64,000 bases of DNA from Firmicutes bacterium ZOR0006. Its GTDB lineage: Bacteria > Bacillota_I > Bacilli_A > Culicoidibacterales > ZOR0006. Shown piece after piece: positions 1-8,051 of this stretch. The notes beneath the pieces are model-generated. The model searched no databases, was not told the origin of the DNA, and saw nothing but the letters and a program-made list of their open reading frames with translations. A program made the translations under genes and the position numbers. The first letter of the stretch is position 1. Each line of letters begins with the position of its first letter. Location: contig JTLC01000010.1 of assembly GCA_000798955.1 (NCBI GenBank), positions 1 to 64,000 of the forward strand. Direction: 5' to 3'.

Positions 1-278
1 CTCATTCTCACTCAAAAATGAGTTTTGTGAAAATGATTATTTTTCATCCGCAATTGATGCAAGCAACGACTTCATCACTCAAAAAATAACATGATTCAGC
101 TTTTGCTTCCTTGCAAAAACATTTTGTCCATTTGATGTACTTTGGATCAATGTTCAAAATTTATTTTGCGAACCGGAAGCAATTCTGCCATGAGAGAAGT
201 CGTGTGCAGAAGCAGCTTCATCACTCAAAAAAAGAAAAGGAGCGTTTATTTCTGCAAGAAATAAACATGTGAATAACA
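1..278. other. Intergenic leader region upstream of pgmB
   Basis: No gene is visible in this stretch. Positions 1-27 (CTCATT...AATGAG followed by T's) look like the terminator of a gene lying left of the window. The 17-nt word CTTCATCACTCAAAAAA occurs twice, at 70-86 and 216-232, and a shorter TCACTCAAAA occurs near position 8. The function of the repeat is unknown. The right end holds the unusual pgmB translation leader, listed separately. Confidence 0.5.
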
Positions 279-281
279 ATG
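235..281 (+). promoter_or_regulatory. pgmB translation start with hairpin between SD and ATG
   Basis: A strong Shine-Dalgarno AAAAGGAG (235-242) lies 36 nt before the ATG at 279. The gap holds a perfect hairpin, GTTTATTTC (244-252), loop TGCAA, GAAATAAAC (258-266). Removing the 23-nt hairpin leaves a spacing of about 13 nt. No other SD is near the ATG. The same arrangement precedes degV at the other end of the window. The hairpin may bring SD and start together, as described for some phage T4 genes, or it may be a regulatory site. That role is inferred. Confidence 0.6.
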
Positions 282-950
282 GCACAATATCAATCAGTTG
301 TATTTGATTTAGACGGAGTGATTACCGACACAGCGCACTATCACTTCTTAGCATGGCGTAACTTAGCCAATAAATTAGGAATCGCTTTTGACGAAGCTTT
401 CAATGAGGAACTAAAAGGGATTAGCCGGATGGAAAGCTTAGAGAAAATTTTAGTCAAAGGTGGCGTAGCTGATCAGTATACAGCTGAAGAAAAAGCAGTT
501 TTAGCTGATCAAAAAAATGTTGAGTATGTGGCTTTATTAGTCGATATGTCACCAAGCGATATCTTCCCAGGGATTGAAACGTTATTAACAGAATTACGTG
601 CTCAAGGAACGAAAATCGCTTTAGCATCAGCATCAAAAAATGCACCAATGATTTTAGACGCTTTAGGAATCACGGCATTATTCGATTATGTTGTTGATCC
701 AGATGAAGTACCAAATGGAAAGCCAGCACCAGATATCTTCGTTCGTGGCGCAGAAGCAGTTGGAGCAGATCCGAAAATGAGCATCGGTGTTGAAGATGCC
801 GTTGCCGGCATTCGTGGAGTCTTAGATGCGGGAATGTTTGCTGTTGGGGTCGGAACACCAGAACAAATGGAACAAGCCGGAGCCCACTTAGTCGTTGAGG
901 ATACAACTGACTTAACAGTCGCATTATTAAATGCTAAATACCAAAAATAA
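279..950 (+). CDS. pgmB: Beta-phosphoglucomutase
   Basis: This 223-residue HAD-superfamily protein should interconvert beta-glucose 1-phosphate and glucose 6-phosphate in the cytoplasm. The N-terminal FDLDGVITDTA carries the nucleophile and acid/base aspartates (D10, D12). The helical cap follows, then the SASKN motif and the GVEDAVAGI acidic motif near residue 170. Length and motif order match beta-PGM rather than other HAD phosphatases. Enzymes of this type consume beta-G1P made by GH65 phosphorylases, so a maltose, trehalose or kojibiose phosphorylase is likely just left of the window (inference). The amylosucrase gene follows, but a strong terminator separates the two. Confidence 0.9.
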   Translation: MAQYQSVVFDLDGVITDTAHYHFLAWRNLANKLGIAFDEAFNEELKGISRMESLEKILVKGGVADQYTAEEKAVLADQKNVEYVALLVDMSPSDIFPGIETLLTELRAQGTKIALASASKNAPMILDALGITALFDYVVDPDEVPNGKPAPDIFVRGAEAVGADPKMSIGVEDAVAGIRGVLDAGMFAVGVGTPEQMEQAGAHLVVEDTTDLTVALLNAKYQK

Positions 951-980
951 GCGCGACCAAACCGAACAAACAACTATTTT

Positions 981-1008
981 AGAGTAGGTCACTGACCTAC
1001 TCTTTTTT
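981..1008 (+). terminator. Rho-independent terminator after pgmB
   Basis: AGAGTAGGT and ACCTACTCT form a 9-bp stem with a 5-nt loop, followed by seven T's. It ends about 12 bp before the SD of the amylosucrase gene. No promoter fits between the hairpin and that gene, so the gene probably depends on read-through. Confidence 0.85.
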
Positions 1009-1027
1009 TAATAAAGGGGACAAAATC

Positions 1028-2854
1028 ATGGAACAATTACACACAATCCAGCACTTATATCAACAGTTTTATGGACCATTTGGTGCTCAAGAAGCCGATT
1101 TTGCTGACTTAACGGCAAAAATGACAGCAGCACGCAAAATTCGGCAAAAAAAATTCGCTGATTTAGACCAAAAACCGCATGATTGGTACATGTCAGAACA
1201 GATGGTCGGAACCGTATTTTATGTTGATTTATTTGCTAATAATCTCAAAGAACTGAAAAAGCAAATTCCGTACTTCCAAGATTTAGGGGTCACGTATGTG
1301 CACTTAATGCCATTGTTAAAGCCACGTACAGGAAACAGTGATGGTGGTTATGCGGTGGAAAACTATCGTGAAATCAACGATGTGTTAGGGACGATGAATG
1401 ATTTCCGATCAGCAATTAAAGCTTTAAAAGAAGCCGGAATTTCAGTATGTATTGATTTTGTCGTCAACCATACAGCCAAAGAACATGAATGGGCGCAAAA
1501 AGCTTTGGCTGGTGATTCAACATATCAGAACATGTATTTAATGTATGACACACCAGAACAACCAAATTGGTATAATGAAACGGTACCGGAAGTCTTACCA
1601 GACCTTTATCCGGGAAACTTTACGTACTATACTGAATTACAAAAATATGTCTTTACGTCTTTCAGTGAATTCCAGTGGGACTTAAACTTCTATAATCCGC
1701 GTGTCTTCAATGAAATTGTTGATATTTTACTATTTTTGGCGAATACTGGAGTCGAAATTATTCGTTTAGATGCGATTCCATTCATGTGGAAAGAGCTTGG
1801 GACAATGTGTCGTAATCTACCGAAAATTCATGAATTATTGCATCTGATTCATTTAATTAAGGAATATGTGTGCCCGAACCTCGTGTTACTTGGAGAAGCA
1901 ATTGTTGAACCACATGAAATAGTGACGTATTTCGGGAATGAACAAGCACCAGAATGTGGCTTGATGTATAATGCAACAGGAATGGTGAACATTTGGGATG
2001 CATTAGCGACACGTGATGTCGAAATGTTACGTGTTGATGCGAGTCGTTTTTATATTCCGAAAACGGGAACGTGGATGAATTATGTCCGTTGTCACGATGA
2101 TATCGGTTGGGGCTTCAATGAAGAATTGATTCAAGCGAAAGGCCAGACGCCACAAGCACATAAACAGTTTTTAATTGATTTCTACGCCGGGCGTTTCCCG
2201 AATAGTTTTGCGGAAGGGGAAATTTATCAATATAATCCCGTGACGCATGATGCACGAATTAACGGAACGCTAGCAAGTCTCTGTGGTTTAGGCAAAGCAA
2301 TGCGTGATGAAGATACGAGTGGGATTGAAATTGCCCTCAAACGCATTCAGATGATTACAGCATATCTTGTTGTCCAACCAGGAATTCCTTTAATCTATAG
2401 TGGAGATGAATTGGCACAACTCAATGATCATACGTATCTGCAAGATCCAGCCAAAGCAGTTGATGGGCGTTGGGTTCATCGTCCAGCTTTTAATTGGGAA
2501 AAGGCAGCAACACGTACTGATGAAACGACCGCTCACGGAAAAATGTTCCAAAAAACCAAGGCTGTGATTGCCCTGCGTAAAAACGAACCATTACTTCATG
2601 CCCAAACACCAACGGAAATTTTAGCGTTAACGAATACGGCTGTTCATGGTATTATTCGTCATGGAATTGGTGAAAAGCTTGTCTGTTTATTTAACTTCTC
2701 TGAGACAGTGCAAGTGATTAATCCCCACCAATTTGGTTATTTACCAAACGGTGAACACGGTGTTAATTTAGAAACGGGTGAAACAGTTTCGTTTGCTCAC
2801 CAAACGCTGACGTTAGCACCATACGAATATAAGCTTGTCAAACTTCAAGGCTAA
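1028..2854 (+). CDS. Amylosucrase-like GH13 enzyme
   Basis: This 608-residue GH13 protein resembles amylosucrase (subfamily GH13_4), which cleaves sucrose and transfers glucose to alpha-glucan, or the related sucrose hydrolases. The family's long helical N-terminal region comes before the barrel. The barrel motifs are present: DFVVNHT near 143-149, EIIRLDAIPF with nucleophile D248, LLGEAIV with acid/base E290, and CHDDIGW with the third acid D357. There is no signal peptide, so it acts inside the cell. The SD AAAGGGGA precedes the ATG. Polymerase and hydrolase activity cannot be separated from sequence alone. Neighbouring pgmB fits a shared alpha-glucan or sucrose pathway. Confidence 0.82.
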   Translation: MEQLHTIQHLYQQFYGPFGAQEADFADLTAKMTAARKIRQKKFADLDQKPHDWYMSEQMVGTVFYVDLFANNLKELKKQIPYFQDLGVTYVHLMPLLKPRTGNSDGGYAVENYREINDVLGTMNDFRSAIKALKEAGISVCIDFVVNHTAKEHEWAQKALAGDSTYQNMYLMYDTPEQPNWYNETVPEVLPDLYPGNFTYYTELQKYVFTSFSEFQWDLNFYNPRVFNEIVDILLFLANTGVEIIRLDAIPFMWKELGTMCRNLPKIHELLHLIHLIKEYVCPNLVLLGEAIVEPHEIVTYFGNEQAPECGLMYNATGMVNIWDALATRDVEMLRVDASRFYIPKTGTWMNYVRCHDDIGWGFNEELIQAKGQTPQAHKQFLIDFYAGRFPNSFAEGEIYQYNPVTHDARINGTLASLCGLGKAMRDEDTSGIEIALKRIQMITAYLVVQPGIPLIYSGDELAQLNDHTYLQDPAKAVDGRWVHRPAFNWEKAATRTDETTAHGKMFQKTKAVIALRKNEPLLHAQTPTEILALTNTAVHGIIRHGIGEKLVCLFNFSETVQVINPHQFGYLPNGEHGVNLETGETVSFAHQTLTLAPYEYKLVKLQG

Positions 2855-2884
2855 CCAGCTAGAGAAAAGATAATTAAATGTAAA

Positions 2885-2909
2885 AACACGACTGATGGTC
2901 GTGTTTTTT
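2885..2909 (+). terminator. Terminator after amylosucrase gene
   Basis: AACACGAC and GTCGTGTT form an 8-bp stem with a TGATG loop, followed by a T run. It lies between this gene and the convergent AraC gene. Confidence 0.85.
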
Positions 2910-2939
2910 GTTGAACTTATATAAGTGAATAGTTAGTTA

Positions 2940-3779
2940 TTAATCAGGTTGTTTAGACAGTGATTGTTGAGTTGAACGATAATTTGTTGGAGAGATGCCA
3001 GTCGTTTTTTTAAAAGTTTTCGAAAATAAAAGTGTATCTGGATAACCAACAGAACGCGAGATGTCACCAATTGATAAGCTAGTAGTAGTTAGAAGCTTGA
3101 TTGCTCGTTCAATTCGAAAATTCGTTAAATATTGCTGTGGAGATAAATTGAGTTGTTTTTTAAAGAGTCGATGCAAGTAGGAGCGATCAATTGCTAAATA
3201 AGTTGCAATATCTTGGATAAGAATACTATTATCATAGTTTGTGTGGATGAAAAGAAGAGCATCTTCAACATAAGTCAGTTGTTTAATTTCATTTTGTTGA
3301 GTTGAATCTGGAAAGTGTTCACATAATTGATAAAAAAAATCATACAAAGAACTGAAAATTTTGAGTTTTTTATTTTCTTTCAATTGTGAGGCTGCAATAA
3401 TTGTTTCGATTTTTGTTACGAGTATCGGGGAAATTGTAAAAATCGGAGTTTGTTTAGAAATTGCTGTTTGAGTGAGGTACGTTTCAACTTGAGTACCAAC
3501 AACACCAATCCACATGTATGACCATGGATCAAGGGCATCGGCTTCATAGATAATCCGAGTATTAGGTGGAATGAAAAACGCCATTCCTGATTGAAGCTCA
3601 TAAGTTTTATCTGAAATTGTATAACGGCCACGTCCTGATAGAATGAAATGAAATAAATAACCACTACGTACAGCAGGGCCATATGTATGGCTTGCAAGAC
3701 ACTGCTCGCTTCCACATGTATATAAGTTTAATTCGATGTTATCAAGTAAATGAGTAGATGAGAAAGTAAAGGGTTTCAT
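2940..3779 (-). CDS. AraC-family transcriptional regulator (alpha-galactoside operon)
   Basis: This cytoplasmic regulator of about 279 residues has an N-terminal cupin-like ligand domain (motif near GYLFHFILSGRG) and a C-terminal double helix-turn-helix AraC domain (DIATYLAIDRSYLHRLFKK; SIGDISRSVGYPD). It is of the MsmR/RafR type that activates alpha-galactoside genes. I chose the ATG at 3779 because GGAG lies six bases upstream; in-frame starts exist up to 3818. It is divergent from the alpha-galactosidase and PTS genes with about 120 bp between, so it very likely controls them. The specific inducer is not visible. Confidence 0.85.
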   Translation of the reverse strand: MKPFTFSSTHLLDNIELNLYTCGSEQCLASHTYGPAVRSGYLFHFILSGRGRYTISDKTYELQSGMAFFIPPNTRIIYEADALDPWSYMWIGVVGTQVETYLTQTAISKQTPIFTISPILVTKIETIIAASQLKENKKLKIFSSLYDFFYQLCEHFPDSTQQNEIKQLTYVEDALLFIHTNYDNSILIQDIATYLAIDRSYLHRLFKKQLNLSPQQYLTNFRIERAIKLLTTTSLSIGDISRSVGYPDTLLFSKTFKKTTGISPTNYRSTQQSLSKQPD

Positions 3780-3900
3780 AAGGTGCTCCATTTTCATAAT
3801 ATTAGTCACATAATGCATATTGTTGTCTACATTATTCTATATTAAACGATTTTAATAAAAAGTAAAATGGAAAAGAAGAAAAAGAAAAGGAGTACTGACG

Positions 3901-6090
3901 ATGGCGATTAAAATTGATTTACAGAAACAAGTATTTCATTTGCAGACGCGTGAAGCGAGTTATGTATGTGGAATTGTTGAGGGAGAATATTTAGCCCATT
4001 TTTACTATGGAAAGCGTATCCAATCCTATAATGGAAGTAATGCAATTGCGTATATTGATCGTGGTTTTGCACCAAATCCACCTGGAAAACCAAGAACATT
4101 TTCACTAGATACACTGCCACAAGAATATCCTTGCTATGGAAATGGTGATTTCCGTCAACCAGCTTATCAGATAGAATTTGCGGATGGGACACGTGTAAGT
4201 GACTTGAAGTATGAAACATATAACCATAATATAGGTAAATCTGAATTAGCTGGATTACCAGCAACGTATCCTTTAGAGAGTGATACATGTGAGACACTAA
4301 CGATTAGTTTGTATGATAAAATCGCTAAAGTGCGCGTTATTTTGACTTATACTGTTTTTGAAGAAAAAAACATGATGACACGTCATGTACGAATTATCAA
4401 TGAATCAACTGAAAATCTTCACCTGCTAAGATGTTTGAGTATGAATATTGATTTTCGAGATAGTGATTTTGAGTTGTTGACGTTATACGGTGCACATAAT
4501 AACGAAAAAAATGTTGAGCGACGACAAGTAAACCATCAAATTCAAAAAATTGAAAGCAGTCGTGGGACGAGTAGTCCGCATCAAGCACCATATTTCGCCC
4601 TGTTGCGCAAAGAAACAACTGAAACGCAAGGTGATGTTTATGCATTTAATTTTGTCTATAGCGGGAATTTTGTTGCTCAAGTTCAACAAGATCATTATGA
4701 TTCGGTTCGGGTACAAATGGGAATCAATGATTTTGATTTCAAATGGCAATTAAAACCAGGGCAAGATTTCCAGACACCAGAAGTTGTGATGTCATATACA
4801 AGTCAAGGTCTTGGTGCCAGTTCACGAGATTTCCATCAATTTTATCGACATAACTTATGTCGGGGACATTTTAAAGAGAAATCACGTCCAATTTTGATTA
4901 ATAACTGGGAAGCAACATATTTTGATTTCGAAGAAAAAAAATTGCTTGAGATTGCTAAAAAAGCACAAGCAGTTGGGATTGAACTCTTTGTCTTAGATGA
5001 TGGTTGGTTTGGAAAACGTAACGATGATACAACATCACTTGGTGATTGGGTTGTCAATGAAGAAAAATTACCGAATGGATTAAATAATTTAGCAACTTCG
5101 ATTACTGGTTTAGGCATGGAGTTTGGGATTTGGTTTGAGCCAGAGATGATCTCGCAGGTTAGTGATTTGTACAAACAGCACCCTGATTGGTGCCTACGAA
5201 TTGAAAATCGCGAACCAACGATAGGACGTGGACAACTCGTCTTGGACTTAGGTAATCCAGAAGTTATTAATTATTTGTTTAATGCTATTACTAAAATTTT
5301 AGAATCAGCACCAATTACTTATGTGAAATGGGATATGAATCGTCATCTAACTGATTTAGGATCAGCAATTTTACCGACAATCCAACAAAGTGAAGTTGTT
5401 CATCGGTACGTTCTGGGATTATATAACTTGATGGAACGTTTAACAACTAAATTTTCAACTGTGTTATTTGAGAGTTGTTCGAGTGGTGGCGGACGCTATG
5501 ATGCTGGGATGCTATACTATATGCCACAAACATGGACAAGTGACAATACTGATGCAATTTGTCGCTTATCAATTCAATATGGGACTAGTCTTGTGTACCC
5601 ACCAGTAACAATGGGGTGTCATGTTTCGACGACACCAAATCACCAAGTAGGAAGAGAAACACCGCTACAAACACGAGGGGTTGTCGCGATGGCTGGAAAC
5701 TTTGGCTATGAGCTAGATGTTACGAAGTTGGAACCTACGGAATTAGCAGAAATTGAACAACAAATTCAACACTATAAAAAATATCGTGATATCTTTCAGT
5801 TTGGTGATTTATATCGCTTACTCGCACCAACTCAAGCAAATGATGCTGCTTGGAGCATGGTAAGCCGTGATAAAGAGATTGCGATTGTGACCTATGTTAA
5901 GTTATTATCATTACCAGCAGCACCAATTAAAATATTAAAATTACAAGGACTTGAAGAAACAGATATTTATGAACATACCGAGACGGGTGAATGTTTTTCA
6001 GGTGATGAACTAATGAATGCAGGGATAACGGTTCCGCGTGTGAAAGTTGATTTTCATAGTCAACAATGGATTTTCAAAAAAAAGCAGTAA
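3901..6090 (+). CDS. Alpha-galactosidase, family GH36
   Basis: This 729-residue GH36 enzyme hydrolyses terminal alpha-1,6-galactose from melibiose, raffinose or stachyose. It has an N-terminal beta-sandwich (about 1-330), a catalytic barrel, and a C-terminal beta domain. The barrel shows LDDGWFGKR, YVKWDMNRHLTD with nucleophile D478, and ESCSSGGGRYDAG followed by TSDNTD with acid/base D548. These features and the length fit the Firmicutes AgaA type. No signal peptide is present, so it is cytoplasmic. The SD AAAGGAG is well placed. It is the first gene of an operon with the PTS EIIBC 15 bp downstream. Confidence 0.95.
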   Translation: MAIKIDLQKQVFHLQTREASYVCGIVEGEYLAHFYYGKRIQSYNGSNAIAYIDRGFAPNPPGKPRTFSLDTLPQEYPCYGNGDFRQPAYQIEFADGTRVSDLKYETYNHNIGKSELAGLPATYPLESDTCETLTISLYDKIAKVRVILTYTVFEEKNMMTRHVRIINESTENLHLLRCLSMNIDFRDSDFELLTLYGAHNNEKNVERRQVNHQIQKIESSRGTSSPHQAPYFALLRKETTETQGDVYAFNFVYSGNFVAQVQQDHYDSVRVQMGINDFDFKWQLKPGQDFQTPEVVMSYTSQGLGASSRDFHQFYRHNLCRGHFKEKSRPILINNWEATYFDFEEKKLLEIAKKAQAVGIELFVLDDGWFGKRNDDTTSLGDWVVNEEKLPNGLNNLATSITGLGMEFGIWFEPEMISQVSDLYKQHPDWCLRIENREPTIGRGQLVLDLGNPEVINYLFNAITKILESAPITYVKWDMNRHLTDLGSAILPTIQQSEVVHRYVLGLYNLMERLTTKFSTVLFESCSSGGGRYDAGMLYYMPQTWTSDNTDAICRLSIQYGTSLVYPPVTMGCHVSTTPNHQVGRETPLQTRGVVAMAGNFGYELDVTKLEPTELAEIEQQIQHYKKYRDIFQFGDLYRLLAPTQANDAAWSMVSRDKEIAIVTYVKLLSLPAAPIKILKLQGLEETDIYEHTETGECFSGDELMNAGITVPRVKVDFHSQQWIFKKKQ

Positions 6091-6105
6091 AAGGGGATTT
6101 TTAGT

Positions 6106-7539
6106 ATGAGTAAACAGCAAGAATATATTCAAGTTAGTCAAAAGTTAGTCGAGTTATTGGGTGGGAAAGATAATATCCAGGGGGTTGCTCATTGTGCAAC
6201 TCGGTTACGAATTGTTTTTAATGATAAAGAGCTTATTAATGAACAAAAAATCGACGAATTACCAGAGGTGAAAGGAGTTTTTTTTGTTGGTGATCAACTT
6301 CAAGTTATTTTTGGAGCTGGACTTGTGAATGAAGTCTACGAAGCCTTTATCAAAACAACTGGTCTTGAAAAAATGTCATTATCTGATGTGAAAAAAACAT
6401 CAACACAAAAACAAAATTGGTTCCAACAAGGGATTAAATCAGTTTCTGATGTTTTTATCGAAGTGATGCCTGCAATTTTAGCTGCAGCGTTATTATTAGG
6501 TTTATCAGGTTTGCTTGGTCAAGCAGGAATTTTTGGTGAACAAGCTGTCGTAGAAATGGTACCATGGTTAAGTGGGGTGAATACTTTTGTACATATTGTT
6601 TCGGCGAGCGTCTTTGATATTTTACCACTGATTGTTATTTATTCTGCAACTAAGCGTTATGGCGGTCGACCGGTGCTTGGGTTAGTAATCGGGGCATTGA
6701 TGTTGAGTGGGAAGTTAGCGAATGCTTATGATGTTGCGCAAGGAATTGTGTCAGCTGAGACAATTCATGTCTTTGGCTTACCGATTGACTTGATTGGATT
6801 CCAAGGGGGAATTATTATTGCTGTCATGATGGGAGCAGTTGTAGCATATTTTGATCGGTTATTCGAACGTGTTATTCCAAGTAATTTTAAATTACTCTTT
6901 TCACCAATGTTAACAATTTTTGTATCGGCACTTTTGCTGTTTACGATTGTTGGTCCATTTGGTCGATTACTAGCAGAAATTGTGACAGGCTCACTACTTT
7001 GGACGACAACTAATTTAGGAATTTTCGGGTATATGATTTTTGCCGGAGTACACCAAATTATTGTTATTAGTGGGTTACACCATATTTTTGGTGCAATTGA
7101 ATCACAGTTACTAGTTGATACCGGAACGAATTTTTTAAATCCTATTTTTTCGGTAGCTGTTGCAGCACAAGGAGGAGCAGTACTTGGCTATTTAGCAATG
7201 AATTGGAAAAATCAAAAAGCAAAACAAATTGGAATTTCATCATTTACTTCGACATTATTTGGAATCTCAGAACCGGCAATTTTCGGGGTTACGTTACGAT
7301 ATCGTTATTTATTATTAGCAGGTTGTTTGGCCGCGGCATGTGCTGGTGGATATATTTATGTCACAGATTTAACTGCCATTGGATTTGGAACGACTGTTTT
7401 ACCTGGATTTACAATTGTAAACCCAGCAAATAATGGCTACTTGCATTATGCTGTTGCGCATCTGATAGCAGTTGGTGGCGGATGTTTACTTGCTATAATT
7501 TTAGGTAAATGGCTCCAAATGAGAAAGTTGAAAAAATAA
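6106..7539 (+). CDS. PTS EIIBC component, glucose/sucrose superfamily
   Basis: This 477-residue integral membrane protein imports and phosphorylates a sugar. Residues 1-90 form the EIIB domain, with phosphorylated cysteine C30 in GVAHCATRLRIVF. From about 105 to the end there is an EIIC domain with roughly ten hydrophobic segments and the typical ISGLHHIFGAIE and FGISEPAIFGVTLR motifs. It ends without an EIIA domain, so it must borrow a glucose-type EIIA from elsewhere. It sits 15 bp after the alpha-galactosidase, which suggests an alpha-galactoside substrate such as melibiose. By sequence alone it looks like sucrose/trehalose permeases, so substrate assignment is inference. Confidence 0.88.
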   Translation: MSKQQEYIQVSQKLVELLGGKDNIQGVAHCATRLRIVFNDKELINEQKIDELPEVKGVFFVGDQLQVIFGAGLVNEVYEAFIKTTGLEKMSLSDVKKTSTQKQNWFQQGIKSVSDVFIEVMPAILAAALLLGLSGLLGQAGIFGEQAVVEMVPWLSGVNTFVHIVSASVFDILPLIVIYSATKRYGGRPVLGLVIGALMLSGKLANAYDVAQGIVSAETIHVFGLPIDLIGFQGGIIIAVMMGAVVAYFDRLFERVIPSNFKLLFSPMLTIFVSALLLFTIVGPFGRLLAEIVTGSLLWTTTNLGIFGYMIFAGVHQIIVISGLHHIFGAIESQLLVDTGTNFLNPIFSVAVAAQGGAVLGYLAMNWKNQKAKQIGISSFTSTLFGISEPAIFGVTLRYRYLLLAGCLAAACAGGYIYVTDLTAIGFGTTVLPGFTIVNPANNGYLHYAVAHLIAVGGGCLLAIILGKWLQMRKLKK

Positions 7540-7549
7540 AGTAGTATCA

Positions 7550-7592
7550 ACCGATATATCGAGGACTAACTCTCACGATGTATCGGTTTTTC
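7550..7592 (+). terminator. Terminator of the alpha-galactoside operon
   Basis: ACCGATATATCG (7550-7561) pairs with CGATGTATCGGT (7576-7587) with one wobble, followed by TTTTT. It lies just after the EIIBC stop codon. Confidence 0.85.
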
Positions 7593-7777
7593 TATCTTAA
7601 GGCACTGCTATTTTCTAAACCTAGTTTTTATTTGGGAGAGTAATTGTCTTACAGGTCCATTCATTTATAGCAGGGGTGAATTGGAATAATGTCAGAATCA
7701 TACGGATAGATTTCGATTGTGAAAAGAGCAGCGACACTCCCAAACTGAAATAAAAAAATAAATATTTTGAAAAGCTG
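7593..7777. other. Noncoding stretch before the sugar-binding protein promoter
   Basis: I see no gene here. TTTGGGAGAGT near 7631 and ACTCCCAAA near 7737 form a loose inverted pair about 100 bp apart, and TTTGGGAG recurs near 7873. The meaning of these words is unclear. Confidence 0.35.
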
Positions 7778-7987
7778 TTGACTTTTAAAACAGATGAACG
7801 TATACTAATTATTGTAAGAAGAAAACGTTTTCGGAAAACGCGTTCACAAATTTGCGAGAAATCGTCTTTTTGTTTGGGAGTTTACTAAAACGTTTTCGAA
7901 ACCCTCTGCTCGTTCGAAAAACAGAGTAGAGACTATAGCGGAAAAGTGAATTAGGAAATTTCTCGTCGACTTTTACTAAAACGTTTT
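7778..7987 (+). promoter_or_regulatory. Promoter with multiple LacI-type operators
   Basis: TTGACT (7778-7783), a 17-bp spacer and TATACT (7801-7806) make a near-consensus sigma-A promoter. Four LacI/CcpA-type palindromes follow: GAAAACGTTTTC (7821-7832), GAAAACGCGTTC (7834-7845), AAAACGTTTT (7887-7896) and AAAACGTTTT (7978-7987). The last two lie in an identical 18-nt word, TTTACTAAAACGTTTTCG. A TATAAT at 7991 just after the last site may be a second -10. The sites miss the cre consensus at their outer bases, so a dedicated MalR-like repressor is at least as likely as CcpA. Confidence 0.75.
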
Positions 7988-8051
7988 CGGTATAATTGAA
8001 TTGTTACTACAAGTAACCAAAAAAAGAAATAAATTCAAAGGGGTAGTAAAA

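Noticed and set aside
4397-4645. Open frames opposite long genes such as alpha-galactosidase, GH85 and clpB
   Set aside because: They lack ribosome binding sites and lie fully inside well-supported genes on the other strand.
7631-7745. Possible miniature inverted-repeat element ending in TTTGGGAG
   Set aside because: The inverted ends are only about 9-11 bp and imperfect, there is no target duplication, and a third copy lies elsewhere without a partner.
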